From contig DATASX010000060.1 in assembly GCA_036269075.1 (NCBI GenBank), forward strand, positions 1-45,781: a stretch of DNA of 45,781 bases, given 5' to 3'. This DNA comes from Sporichthyaceae bacterium (GTDB taxonomy: Bacteria > Actinomycetota > Actinomycetes > Sporichthyales > Sporichthyaceae). A program made the position numbers and the translations under genes. Shown here in pieces: positions 27,927 to 36,137 of the stretch. Numbering within the stretch: position 1 is the first letter of the stretch; each line of letters opens with the position of its first letter. The notes under the pieces are model-generated. The model was given only the letters and a program-made list of their open reading frames with translations, did not search any database and was not told where the DNA came from.

Positions 27927-30900
27927 TCAGCCGCCGAAGAAGCCGTAGCCGTCGGTCAGGCTGCCGGCGATGGCGGTGAACGCCCCGAAGATCCCGACCA
28001 GCGGGTTGCCGTCGGAGGCCGTGGTCGACAGAACCGAGTAGACCGGTGCGTTGGGCGCCGGGTTGAAGCCGATCGCGTTCCCGGAACCGTCCAACTGAGC
28101 GACGAAGGACCGGTTCGCGCCGCCGATCGTGGTGAAATCGCCGCCGGCGAGGACGGTCGGGCCGAGAAGGGCCAACGTCCGAACGATCCCGTTCGCGTTC
28201 GGATTCCAGGTGACCACGCCGCTGCCCAGGTCGATCCCGGCCGCGTTCGACACCACGGCTCCGGCGGCCGTGTTGAACGAGCCCCCCGCGTAAAGCGTGC
28301 TCGAGCTGACCGCGAGCGCGTCGACCGGTCCGCTCGCGCCCGGGTTCCAGTTCGTCGCCAGGCCGCTGCCGGTGTCGATCGCGGCCACATTGCTCCGTGC
28401 CTGCCCGCCGGCGGAGGTGAAGCTGCCGCCGACGTAGGCGGTGCTGCCGTTCACCGCGATCGCCGACACCGTCGGGTTGGTCCCGCCTACCGACGGGTTC
28501 CAGCCGGTGACAGTGCCGCTGCTGCTCAGTGCGGCGAGGTCGCTGTGAGCTGCCCCGCCGACGTGGCCGAACGATCCGCCGACGTAGACGATCCCGTTCG
28601 CCACGGTCAACGCGGACACAGGCCCGTCCGCGTTCGGGCTTACGGCCGCGAGTGCGCCGGCGGCGGTCACCGCGGCCAGATCCGTCGCGGCCCCGGCGCC
28701 GATGTGGGCGAACGAACCACCGAGGTAGACGGTCGTGCCGTTGACCGCGATCGCGTTCACCGGTCCGTCCGGGTTCGGGGCCCAGCCGGTGAACGTGCCG
28801 TTGGTGTTCAGTTCGGCCGCGTTGAGCTGGGTGGTGCCGCCGAGGACCTGGAAGTCACCGCCGGCCAGGATCACCGGGCCCGAGGCCGGTCGGGCGATCG
28901 CCCGCACGGTCCGGCCCGCGTTCGGGTTCCAGCCATCGGGGCCCGGGTTGGTCGTGGCGGGAATTGCCAGGTGCGCCAGGCGGTGCCGGGAGACGCCGCT
29001 GATCGAGGTGAAGCTGCCGGCCAGGTACACACCGGCGTCCTTGGCGAGGCTGCTCTCGGTGACCATGGAAAGAACCTGGCCGTTGTCCACCATCGGCTTC
29101 CACATGGTGTTCGGGCTGCTCGTCGAGGCGGTACCGGAGGTGTTGGCCGCGGTACCTCCGCTCTTGATGCCGTACTCGGCCAGGCCCTGGTAGCCGGGGA
29201 AGGTCGACGTGCCATTGACCAGGGTGTTGAAGCTCCCGGCCAGGTAGACGATGCCGGAGATCGAGACGGTGGAGATCGCGGTGATCGCACCGTTCGGGTT
29301 CGGGGCCCAGCCGCTGAGGACCTGCGCGCCCGGGTTGGCCTCCGAGATTGCCGCGACGTTGTTGCGCCCGACCGCGGTTCCGGTTGCCGCGTAGTTCGCG
29401 TCGGTCGTGCGCACCGTGTCGAAAGTGCCTCCGAAGAGGATCTCCGGCGTCAGGCCGGCCAACGTCGCGGTCATCGTGTTGACGACCGCCCCGGTGCAGG
29501 TGGCGCAGGTGGCGAACCCGGGGTAGGCACCCGTCACCAGAGGCGGCGCGCTGCCGGCCGACGGAGCCGCGGTGAGCATGACCGCGCCCAGGTTGCCCGC
29601 CGGGGCCGAACCGATCTGCGTGAAGGCACCGCCGTAGAAGAAGTCCGCCGAACTGCCGTCGTCGGTGATCGTGTTGACGGTCCCGTTCGGCTGGGCCGGG
29701 AAGGTCGCCAGCCCGGTGCTGTCGAGCAGGGCCAGGCTGTGGCCGGCACCGAAATTGCCCCCCACGGCGAGCAGGTTGATCGGAACCGCGCTGCCGGCGG
29801 AGTTGATCTTCCCGTTGACCACGTAGTCCAGTGCGTCAGCCGTGCCGCCCAACGACGGCTCGCAGTAGGTCGGGTCCAGCGCACCGGCCGAGGTGATGTG
29901 GGCGACCACCGGGCAGGGGGTGCCCAGCACGGAGGTGAAAGAACCGCCGAGGAAGTAACCCCCGGTGGTGTCGGAGGCCACGGCGTTGACCGTGCCGCCG
30001 CTGACCATCGCGGCCAGGCTCGGGGCGTAGTTGGTCGGCTCCGTGGCGCTGCTGCCCGGGACCTGGCCGGCGTTGCCGACCTGAGGACCGACGGTGTCGA
30101 AGGACCCGCCGAGGTAGGTGGTCCCGGTGCTGCTGGGCGCGGAGGCGTTGACGGTGCCGTCCGGCACCTGGGCCGGGGCGATCGCGGCCAGTGCGTTGAC
30201 GATGACGGTGCCGGTGGCCGCCGTCGGGACCGTCAGGGTGCCGTCCGGGTTGGTCGCGGTCACCGCGACCAGCAGGGTGTCGCCCTTGTCGCCCGCGGCG
30301 ACCTTGTAGGTCGGCGTGGTGGCCACCGTGGCGCAGTGGTTGCCGCTGTCGCAGTGCTGCCACTGGTAGGTGAAGCCGGCCGCGTTGGTCCAGTCGCTGC
30401 TCGGGTTCTGGATGCTCAACGTGTCGCCGACGAAGACCTGCCCGCCGGTCGCCACCGTCGCTCCGTCGAGGATCGCCGGGGCGGTGACCGACGTCGGTGT
30501 CGGCGGGATGTAGGCGAAGGTGCTGTTCGCCGTACCGGTCTGCGCCGATGCATCGGTCGCCGTCACGGCGACCATGACGTAGTAGTTCGTGTTGCCGCCG
30601 GCGGTCGTGTAGGTCGGCCCGGTGGCCACCGCGGTGCAGTTCGCCGTCGACTGGCCGGGGCATGTGTACCACTGGTAGGTGAAGCCCAGGCCGTTCGGCG
30701 GCGTCCAGGTGCCGGAGCTCGCAGTGAGCTTCTGACCGAAACCGAGGGTGCCGCTGATCGCCGGTGCGGCGGTGTTGGTCGGGGCCGGCGGCAGGGCCAC
30801 CTGCGGGCTGACGGCCGAGTAGGCCACCACCGAGCCGTCGGCGTTGGTGCCGGTGACCTTCAACCGCAGGGTGGACTTGGCGTTGTAGTCGCCGACCGAC

Positions 30901-32813
30901 GGGGTGTACGAGGTGCCGCCGGCTCCGGCGATGTCCTGGCAACTGCCGGCGTCGCCGGCGGAATCGCAGAGCTGCCACTGCTCGGTCAGGGTCGGCGTGT
31001 TGGGCGCCCCGGGCGTCCAGACCCCGAGGTTCCCGGCGGTCGGCTGGTTGCGCAGCGGCGTGCCGGTGATCGACGGTGCGGTCGTGTTGACCGGCGGGAA
31101 GGCGCAGAAGTAGCGCGACAGGCCGAACAGGATGCCTGCGGCGCCGCCGGTCACGGTGGTCCCGGTCGGGCAGTTCACCGTTCCGGACTTCACCGCGGCG
31201 CCCGGCTTCAGGATCGTGCCCCCGGTCCAGGAAGCGAGTCGCTGACTCGCCTGGAAACCGGCCGGCAGCGTCCCGGTCGTCGAGGCCGTGGCGAGGCAGC
31301 CACTGACCGGATGGTTGGCCGTGTCCACCCACACGTGCCCGGCGGCGACCGTCGGGTCCTGCGCGAGGTAGAGCGCGGTACCGGTCAGGTGCGCGTCGCC
31401 GAGCAGGGCAGTGGCGGGACAGGTGGTGGCCCCGGCGCTGCTGGTCTGGTCGACCAGGACCTGCTGGTTCGCCAGGAAGTGCATGGAGCCGGTCTCGGTA
31501 GTGGTGCTCGCGGCCGGCTCGTTGCTGCAGAAACCCTTGCCGGAGGTGCAGTACTCGAACGAGGTTGCGCCGGGGGTCTGCGCGACGCCCAGGTGCAGGC
31601 TGCCCAGGGCGCTGGAGTAGGCGAACCTGGTGGACGGGGCGCTGCCCGTGTAGTTCAGCTGAGTTCCGCTACCGCCGCTGCCGCCGGGCGTGCTGCTCGC
31701 GAAGTGGTAGGTCGCCGGGGGCTTGGTCGAGGCCAGGCTCAACTGCACCGCGGAGGAGAGGCCGGCCGTCTGTGTGAAAGTCGGTCCCGCTCCGGACAGC
31801 TTGGTGTCCGTGGTCGATCCCGAACCCGAGCCACCGGCCAGGGCGGCGACCGTGATCGTGGTCTGGAAGCTGCTCGGGGCCGCTGAGCCCTGGGTCAGGT
31901 AACCGGCAGAGACGGTGTTGTCCAGGAACTGGCCCGCGATGTCCATCGGGAACGCGGCGGTCAACGGCAGCCGGGAGATCGACTGGGTGACCGTCCCGGT
32001 CGAGGTGCTGTAGTTCATCAGTCCGCACACGTCGGGGCCGAGCTTGCCGTCGACGTCGATCACCGTGGGCAGCCCCAGGAATCCGGGGGTGTCGCGCACG
32101 ACCGGCGTGCCCCCGCCGGGCGGGTAGTACGTGGTGTGCCAGTTCATCTTGAGCAGGCTGAGCAGCTCCTGGGCCAGCGTCACGTACTGCTGGGCACTGG
32201 AGACCCCGGCCGGGAGGGTCACCGGGGTCAGCAGGGTGGTGAAGGCCAGCGTGTAGTAGTTCTGCACGGCGTTGGACAGGGCGGAATCCAGCTGGTTCAC
32301 CGGCCCGGCCAACGGACCGAGGAGCGAGTCCAACAACCCCAACAGTCCCCCCGACAATCCCAGGCCGCCCAGTCCGAGACCGGACAGCAGTCCGGTCAAC
32401 GCGCCGAGGGTCGTGCAGCTGGGTGCGACGACCTTCGAGGCCAGTTCCAGCGCCTGCGTCAGACCGGTTTCGGCCAGCGCCGGCGCCTCCGCGGCCGCCG
32501 CGCTGTCCAGCGCGGTCAGTGCGGCAGCGGGGTCGCTGGGCGCGGTGGCGACGATCGACTTGAGCTGGCTGAGGAACGACGTCGCGTTGGTCTGCAACGC
32601 CGTGGAGGCCGAGGCCGCGGCATCGAGGGCGTCCTGCAGGTCCCCGAGGTCGCCGTCGACGTTGTCGATCACGTTCTGCAGCGGCACAGTGATCTCGTCG
32701 TCCGCGTGGGCCGCGCCGAAGCTCAGCGGCAGGGGCTGGAGCACACCGGTCACCAGCAGCACGGCCGAGCCGATGGCTATGCCGGTGAACCACCGGCGGC
32801 GACGCTTGTCCAT
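27927..32813 (-). CDS. Giant secreted protein with Ig-like and propeller-type repeats
   Basis: 1628 residues; ATG 32813 with GGGGGA five bases upstream. Residues 1-40 form a Sec signal (MDKRRRRWFTGIAIGSAVLL to about AAHADD). Residues about 40-300 are helical, Ala/Leu-rich, with a Gly/Leu patch. A Ser/Thr/Gly-rich beta region runs to about 570. Three Ig-like repeats (about 575-870) share GTxxxG..L....G.WT...YQW..C and VTATN.DG. About 880-1628 is a run of roughly 45-60-residue repeats of the type AIAVNGTTVYLGGSFAHIG ... NPNADGPV, resembling DUF5122/delta-60 beta-propeller repeats. There is no LPXTG motif, C-terminal helix or catalytic motif, so it is probably exported or wall-bound. It lies inverted between hisA and hisF. 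Function is unknown; adhesion or surface structure is a guess. Confidence 0.85.
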   Translation of the reverse strand: MDKRRRRWFTGIAIGSAVLLVTGVLQPLPLSFGAAHADDEITVPLQNVIDNVDGDLGDLQDALDAAASASTALQTNATSFLSQLKSIVATAPSDPAAALTALDSAAAAEAPALAETGLTQALELASKVVAPSCTTLGALTGLLSGLGLGGLGLSGGLLGLLDSLLGPLAGPVNQLDSALSNAVQNYYTLAFTTLLTPVTLPAGVSSAQQYVTLAQELLSLLKMNWHTTYYPPGGGTPVVRDTPGFLGLPTVIDVDGKLGPDVCGLMNYSTSTGTVTQSISRLPLTAAFPMDIAGQFLDNTVSAGYLTQGSAAPSSFQTTITVAALAGGSGSGSTTDTKLSGAGPTFTQTAGLSSAVQLSLASTKPPATYHFASSTPGGSGGSGTQLNYTGSAPSTRFAYSSALGSLHLGVAQTPGATSFEYCTSGKGFCSNEPAASTTTETGSMHFLANQQVLVDQTSSAGATTCPATALLGDAHLTGTALYLAQDPTVAAGHVWVDTANHPVSGCLATASTTGTLPAGFQASQRLASWTGGTILKPGAAVKSGTVNCPTGTTVTGGAAGILFGLSRYFCAFPPVNTTAPSITGTPLRNQPTAGNLGVWTPGAPNTPTLTEQWQLCDSAGDAGSCQDIAGAGGTSYTPSVGDYNAKSTLRLKVTGTNADGSVVAYSAVSPQVALPPAPTNTAAPAISGTLGFGQKLTASSGTWTPPNGLGFTYQWYTCPGQSTANCTAVATGPTYTTAGGNTNYYVMVAVTATDASAQTGTANSTFAYIPPTPTSVTAPAILDGATVATGGQVFVGDTLSIQNPSSDWTNAAGFTYQWQHCDSGNHCATVATTPTYKVAAGDKGDTLLVAVTATNPDGTLTVPTAATGTVIVNALAAIAPAQVPDGTVNASAPSSTGTTYLGGSFDTVGPQVGNAGQVPGSSATEPTNYAPSLAAMVSGGTVNAVASDTTGGYFLGGSFTSVLGTPCPVVAHITSAGALDPTYCEPSLGGTADALDYVVNGKINSAGSAVPINLLAVGGNFGAGHSLALLDSTGLATFPAQPNGTVNTITDDGSSADFFYGGAFTQIGSAPAGNLGAVMLTAAPSAGSAPPLVTGAYPGFATCATCTGAVVNTMTATLAGLTPEILFGGTFDTVRTTDANYAATGTAVGRNNVAAISEANPGAQVLSGWAPNPNGAITAISTVSISGIVYLAGSFNTLVNGTSTFPGYQGLAEYGIKSGGTAANTSGTASTSSPNTMWKPMVDNGQVLSMVTESSLAKDAGVYLAGSFTSISGVSRHRLAHLAIPATTNPGPDGWNPNAGRTVRAIARPASGPVILAGGDFQVLGGTTQLNAAELNTNGTFTGWAPNPDGPVNAIAVNGTTVYLGGSFAHIGAGAATDLAAVTAAGALAAVSPNADGPVSALTVANGIVYVGGSFGHVGGAAHSDLAALSSSGTVTGWNPSVGGTNPTVSAIAVNGSTAYVGGSFTSAGGQARSNVAAIDTGSGLATNWNPGASGPVDALAVSSSTLYAGGSFNTAAGAVVSNAAGIDLGSGVVTWNPNANGIVRTLALLGPTVLAGGDFTTIGGANRSFVAQLDGSGNAIGFNPAPNAPVYSVLSTTASDGNPLVGIFGAFTAIAGSLTDGYGFFGG
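27960..30190 (-). repeat. Internal propeller-type repeats of the giant gene
   Basis: The codons for YLGGSF/YVGGSF/YAGGSF recur about every 130-180 bases, each followed by an ANxAA/LAALxxxG..xxWNPN segment. The most regular copies lie at 28000-28850 and more diverged ones lie upstream to about 30190. Copies differ at many bases, so the array is old. Confidence 0.75.
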
Positions 32814-32831
32814 GGAATCCCCCAAAGGCCC

Positions 32832-32849
32832 GGGTGAGCCTGGTCACCC
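32832..32849. promoter_or_regulatory. Inverted repeat in the divergent gap before hisF
   Basis: GGGTGA-GCCTGG-TCACCC (6-bp arms, 6-base centre) lies 19-36 bases upstream of the giant gene's ATG. A minus-strand TAGCCT box just beyond (about 32864-32859) could be its -10. This is an operator candidate by symmetry only. Confidence 0.3.
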
Positions 32850-32914
32850 TTCCGGGAGGCTAGGGACGCGGCGCACCCGCCCGAGGGCGAACACCCTGAT
32901 GGCGTAGTGGTCGA

Positions 32915-32926
32915 TAGGCTGAGTGG
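32915..32926 (+). promoter_or_regulatory. hisF -10 box, leaderless-type
   Basis: TAGGCT (32915-32920), six bases, then GTG 32927, the same geometry as hisD and hisI. There is no Shine-Dalgarno sequence. hisF is cut off from the main his operon by the giant inverted gene and therefore needs its own promoter. Confidence 0.45.
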
Positions 32927-33700
32927 GTGAGTCTCGCCGTCCGGGTGATCCCGTGCCTGGATGTCGACGCCGGCCGGGTGGTCAAGGGCGTCAACTTCCA
33001 GAACCTGCGCGACGCCGGCGACCCCGTCGAGCTGGCCAAGCGCTACGACGCCGAGGGCGCCGACGAGCTGACGTTCCTCGACATCACCGCGTCCTCGGGC
33101 TCCCGGGAGACCACCTACGAGGTCGTGTCGCGGACCGCCGAGCAGGTGTTCATCCCGCTGACGGTGGGCGGCGGGGTGCGCAGCGCTGATGACGTCGACC
33201 GGTTGCTGCGGGCAGGTGCGGACAAGGTCGGGGTGAACACCGCGGCGATCGCCCGCCCCGCGCTGATCGCCGAGATCGCCGACCGCTTCGGCAACCAGGT
33301 GCTGGTGCTCTCGATCGACGCGCGCCGGGTGCCCGAGGGCCAACCGCCCACACCGTCCGGCTTCGAGGTGACCACGCACGGCGGGCGGCGCGGCACCGGC
33401 CTGGACGCGATCGAGTGGTGCCGCCGGGGCTGCGAACTGGGCGCGGGGGAGATCCTGCTGAACTCGATGGACGCCGACGGCACCAAGGACGGCTACGACA
33501 TCGAGATGCTGCGGCAGGTCCGCGAGGTGGTCACGGTGCCGGTCATCGCCAGCGGCGGCGCCGGCCGGGTCGAGGACTTCGCGCCCGCGGTCGAGGCGGG
33601 CGCGAATGCCGTGCTGGCGGCCAGCGTCTTCCACTTCGGCGACCTGCGGATCGGGCAGGTGAAGGACGCCCTGCGCGCCGCGGGCCACCCCATCCGCTGA
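32927..33700 (+). CDS. hisF: HisF, cyclase subunit of IGP synthase
   Basis: 257-residue (beta/alpha)8 barrel that uses ammonia from HisH to turn PRFAR into imidazoleglycerol phosphate and [24 protein letters not shown] carries the first catalytic Asp and [11 protein letters not shown] the second. [25 protein letters not shown] and [12 protein letters not shown] are the phosphate-binding loops. Length is normal. It starts with GTG 32927 directly behind a -10-like box. It is separated from hisA by 5 kb and converges on the MinD/ParA-like gene with 24 bases between. Confidence 0.97.
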   Translation: MSLAVRVIPCLDVDAGRVVKGVNFQNLRDAGDPVELAKRYDAEGADELTFLDITASSGSRETTYEVVSRTAEQVFIPLTVGGGVRSADDVDRLLRAGADKVGVNTAAIARPALIAEIADRFGNQVLVLSIDARRVPEGQPPTPSGFEVTTHGGRRGTGLDAIEWCRRGCELGAGEILLNSMDADGTKDGYDIEMLRQVREVVTVPVIASGGAGRVEDFAPAVEAGANAVLAASVFHFGDLRIGQVKDALRAAGHPIR

Positions 33701-33724
33701 ACACGGAGAGGTGGGCGGGGCGCG

Positions 33725-35458
33725 TCAGACGAAGGCGTCGGCGATCTCGGCGGCGAGTTGCAGGTGCGCCTCGTAGGCGCCCCGGCTCATCTGCCGTAGG
33801 TCGATCTGCCCGCCCGCGGCCAGGTGCTCGTCGTGCGGGATCGCGACGACGGCACGGGTCCGGCGGGCGAAGTGCGCGACGATCTCGTCCAGGTCGACGG
33901 TGCTGGCCTTCGGCCGCACCGACGTGATCACGGTGACCGACTCCCGGGCCAGGTCGCCGTAGCCGTGGGCCTCCAGCCAGTCCAAAGTGGCGCTCGCGCT
34001 GCGGGCCCCGTCCAGGCTGGCCGTGCTGACGATCACGACCTGATCCGCCTTGGCGAGCACACCGACCATGGCGCTGTGCATCAGGCCGGTCCCGCAGTCG
34101 GTCAGGATCAAGTTGTAGTAGCGCTCCAGGATGTCCGCGATGATCCGGTAGTCGTGCTCGGAGAACTGGGTCGAGGCCAGCGGGTCGGTCTCGGAGGCCA
34201 GTACCTCCAGCCGCGAGTTCGCCATCCCGGTGATCTCCCGAACCGCGGAGTAGCGGTCCAGTTGGGGGGCCCGGCGCACGAAGTCGCGAACCGTGGCGTT
34301 CGGGCGGTCGGTGACCACCTTGTCGCCCAGGGTGCCGCGGTCCGGGTTCGCGTCAACCGCGATGACCCGGTCGGTCCGCAGCGCAGCGAACACCGAGCCC
34401 AGTGCGGCAGTGGTCGTGGTCTTCCCGACGCCGCCCTTGAGGCTGATCATCGCGAGCCGGTGGCAGGCAGTGATCGGTGTCTGGACGCGCCCGCCGAAAT
34501 CCACGTCGCGACGTTCCCGGCCCGAGGGACCCACGTTGATCACGCCGCCGGAGGCTGCCAGCAGACCCTTGCGCCAGCCCCGCCGGGCGACCCGGCGGCG
34601 ACGCCGCAGCACCTTCTCCGGGTCCAGGTCGGCGGCGGTCAAGCGGTCGGCGGTGTTGGCCATCGACTGGCTGAGCTCGGCCGGGGTCGGCGGGAGCACG
34701 TCCCGCCGGGCCTTGTTCGCCGGAGTCAGGGGTGTGTTCGCCGTGGCGGCCCGTTCGTCGTAGGCCCGGAACGGGTTGTCGACGGCGTCGGTCGCTCGAG
34801 CGGCCGGACGCGGCACGCTGGGCGTGGTCGGCGCACTCGGCGCGGTGGGCGTGGTCGGCTCGGCGGAGGACAGCCCGCCTCCGGTGCCCGGCTTCGGGAA
34901 GCCGTGGAAGACCCGGGTCTCCGGCTCCGTGCCTCCGCCGCCGAGGGACCCCGGCGGGAACGGGGAGGATTGATCCGTCGAGTCGCTCGGCTGGTAGTCG
35001 TACGCAAACTGGGGCGCGTTCGCGGTGGGGCCGGTCGGGCCGGTCGGACGCGCCGGGTCGTCGTCGTCGGACTTGTCCCGAGAGAGCCCGAGCTGCCCGT
35101 AGATCCAGTCGCGGGGATTGGCTGCCGCGGCGGGCGTCGTGGTGCCGGGCGTGGTGCCGGGAGCGTTGCCGTTCCGCGGAGCGGTCGGCGAGGTGGTGGG
35201 CTCCGGGCTGTTGGCCCCGCCGGACGCGTTGGCCCCGCCGGACGCGTTGGCCCCGCCAGGCGCATCCGGCGCGCCCGATGCCCCGGGGATTCCGGGCCGC
35301 TTGACGGGCTTGCTCATCTCGGTTCGCCCCTCCTCGGGGTCCAGCAGGCCCAGTAGCGGGCCGGGGGTCCGTTGGGAATCGTCCCATGTCGGGTCCCACT
35401 CGGGTGGTGGGTCGACCGGATGCTTGACGCTCACGCGGACGCTCCCACCGTGGGTCAT
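33725..35458 (-). CDS. MinD/ParA-like ATPase with long disordered N-terminus (EspI-like)
   Basis: 577 residues from ATG 35458. Alternative starts are GTG 35434 (after GGGAG) and ATG 35317 (after GAGGAGGGG), which has the best ribosome site. Residues about 50-300 are Pro/Thr/Gly/Ser-rich, with GGANASGGANASGGAN repeats. An Arg-rich patch RRRRRVARRGWRKGLLAASGG precedes the ATPase domain. Walker A is SLKGGVGKTTTTAALGS (about 338-354), then IAVDANPDRGTL (Walker A') and LILTDCGTGLMHSAM (Walker B region). This layout resembles mycobacterial EspI and similar ATPases associated with type VII secretion. No ESX genes lie nearby and no parB partner is present, so the role is open. Confidence 0.8.
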   Translation of the reverse strand: MTHGGSVRVSVKHPVDPPPEWDPTWDDSQRTPGPLLGLLDPEEGRTEMSKPVKRPGIPGASGAPDAPGGANASGGANASGGANSPEPTTSPTAPRNGNAPGTTPGTTTPAAAANPRDWIYGQLGLSRDKSDDDDPARPTGPTGPTANAPQFAYDYQPSDSTDQSSPFPPGSLGGGGTEPETRVFHGFPKPGTGGGLSSAEPTTPTAPSAPTTPSVPRPAARATDAVDNPFRAYDERAATANTPLTPANKARRDVLPPTPAELSQSMANTADRLTAADLDPEKVLRRRRRVARRGWRKGLLAASGGVINVGPSGRERRDVDFGGRVQTPITACHRLAMISLKGGVGKTTTTAALGSVFAALRTDRVIAVDANPDRGTLGDKVVTDRPNATVRDFVRRAPQLDRYSAVREITGMANSRLEVLASETDPLASTQFSEHDYRIIADILERYYNLILTDCGTGLMHSAMVGVLAKADQVVIVSTASLDGARSASATLDWLEAHGYGDLARESVTVITSVRPKASTVDLDEIVAHFARRTRAVVAIPHDEHLAAGGQIDLRQMSRGAYEAHLQLAAEIADAFV

Positions 35459-35687
35459 GACTGGGCAAAGAGGAAATAGCTACTGGGTCATCGAATTACC
35501 AACACTCTAGACAAGCCGGGCATCCATACGGGTGTGTCTACTGCATCCGGTGTGTCGCGATGGCGCTGGTGGGACGACAGAGACTTGGCTTGCCCGGCCC
35601 CCGGCTGGGCCCGCCTGCTCGCGGGGCCTGCGGTAGTCCCGTTCCCGGTGTGCCGTCCGGTACTCGTGGGCGCGGCAGAATTGGGGC
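35459..35687. other. Divergent promoter gap between the ParA-like gene and hisI
   Basis: 229 bases without a gene. The part next to the ParA-like gene (about 35460-35520) is unusually A/T-rich for this window (CATCGAATTACCAACACTCT) and should hold its promoter. The right end holds the hisI -10 box. No repeat or hairpin stands out in the middle. Confidence 0.5.
35676..35687 (+). promoter_or_regulatory. hisI -10 box, leaderless-type
   Basis: CAGAAT (35676-35681), six bases, then ATG 35688. The octamer AGAATTGG (35677-35684) followed by three bases and the start codon is identical in sequence and position to that before hisD. Confidence 0.45.
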
Positions 35688-36137
35688 ATGTCCGTGACGC
35701 AAGCAACGCCCGCCGGGGCCGCCCCGGCCCTCGACCCGGCCGTCGCCGCCCGACTGAAACGCGACGCCAACGGCCTGATCGCCGCCATCGCCCAGCAATG
35801 GGACACCGGCGAGGTGCTGATGCTCGGTTGGATGGACGACGAGGCGCTGCGGCGCACGCTCGAGAGCGGCCGCGCCACCTACTTCAGCCGCAGTCGCCAG
35901 GAGTACTGGGTCAAGGGAGAGACGTCCGGGCACCGGCAGTGGGTCCGCTCGGTGGCACTGGACTGCGACGGCGACGCGCTACTGGTGAAGGTCGACCAGG
36001 AGGGCCCGGCCTGCCACACCGGCACCCGCACCTGCTTCGACGACGGATCGCTTCCCGCCACCGCGCGCGACTGCGACGAGCGAGGAACGAGCGCGGAGCA
36101 CAAGCGCCCAATGGGCACTGCGGGCCGGGCCTCATGA
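35688..36137 (+). CDS. hisI: HisI, phosphoribosyl-AMP cyclohydrolase
   Basis: 149-residue zinc enzyme opening the PR-AMP ring in histidine synthesis, without the HisE pyrophosphohydrolase half. [39 protein letters not shown] is the family core, with [26 protein letters not shown] carrying the zinc cysteines and His. The last 25 residues (from about [11 protein letters not shown]) are encoded by a GAGCGAGGAACGAGCG repeat and look like an add-on tail; the normal family end is near CFDDG. Its TGA overlaps the trpE ATG (ATGA). Confidence 0.95.
   Translation: MSVTQATPAGAAPALDPAVAARLKRDANGLIAAIAQQWDTGEVLMLGWMDDEALRRTLESGRATYFSRSRQEYWVKGETSGHRQWVRSVALDCDGDALLVKVDQEGPACHTGTRTCFDDGSLPATARDCDERGTSAEHKRPMGTAGRAS
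36074..36091 (+). repeat. Dispersed repeat at the 3' end of hisI
   Basis: ACGAGCGAGGAACGAGCG, identical over 18 bases to 40480-40497 after trpB. Here it is translated as part of the HisI tail. Confidence 0.75.

Noticed and set aside
28545-31886. Long rightward open frame (about 1100 codons) opposite the giant secreted-protein gene
   Set aside because: It is the high-GC antisense shadow of the repeat gene: Arg/Gly-rich, no domain, no ribosome site, while the leftward frame has a signal peptide and clear repeats.
33701-33724. Terminator between convergent hisF and the ParA-like gene
   Set aside because: The 24-base gap contains no usable inverted repeat.
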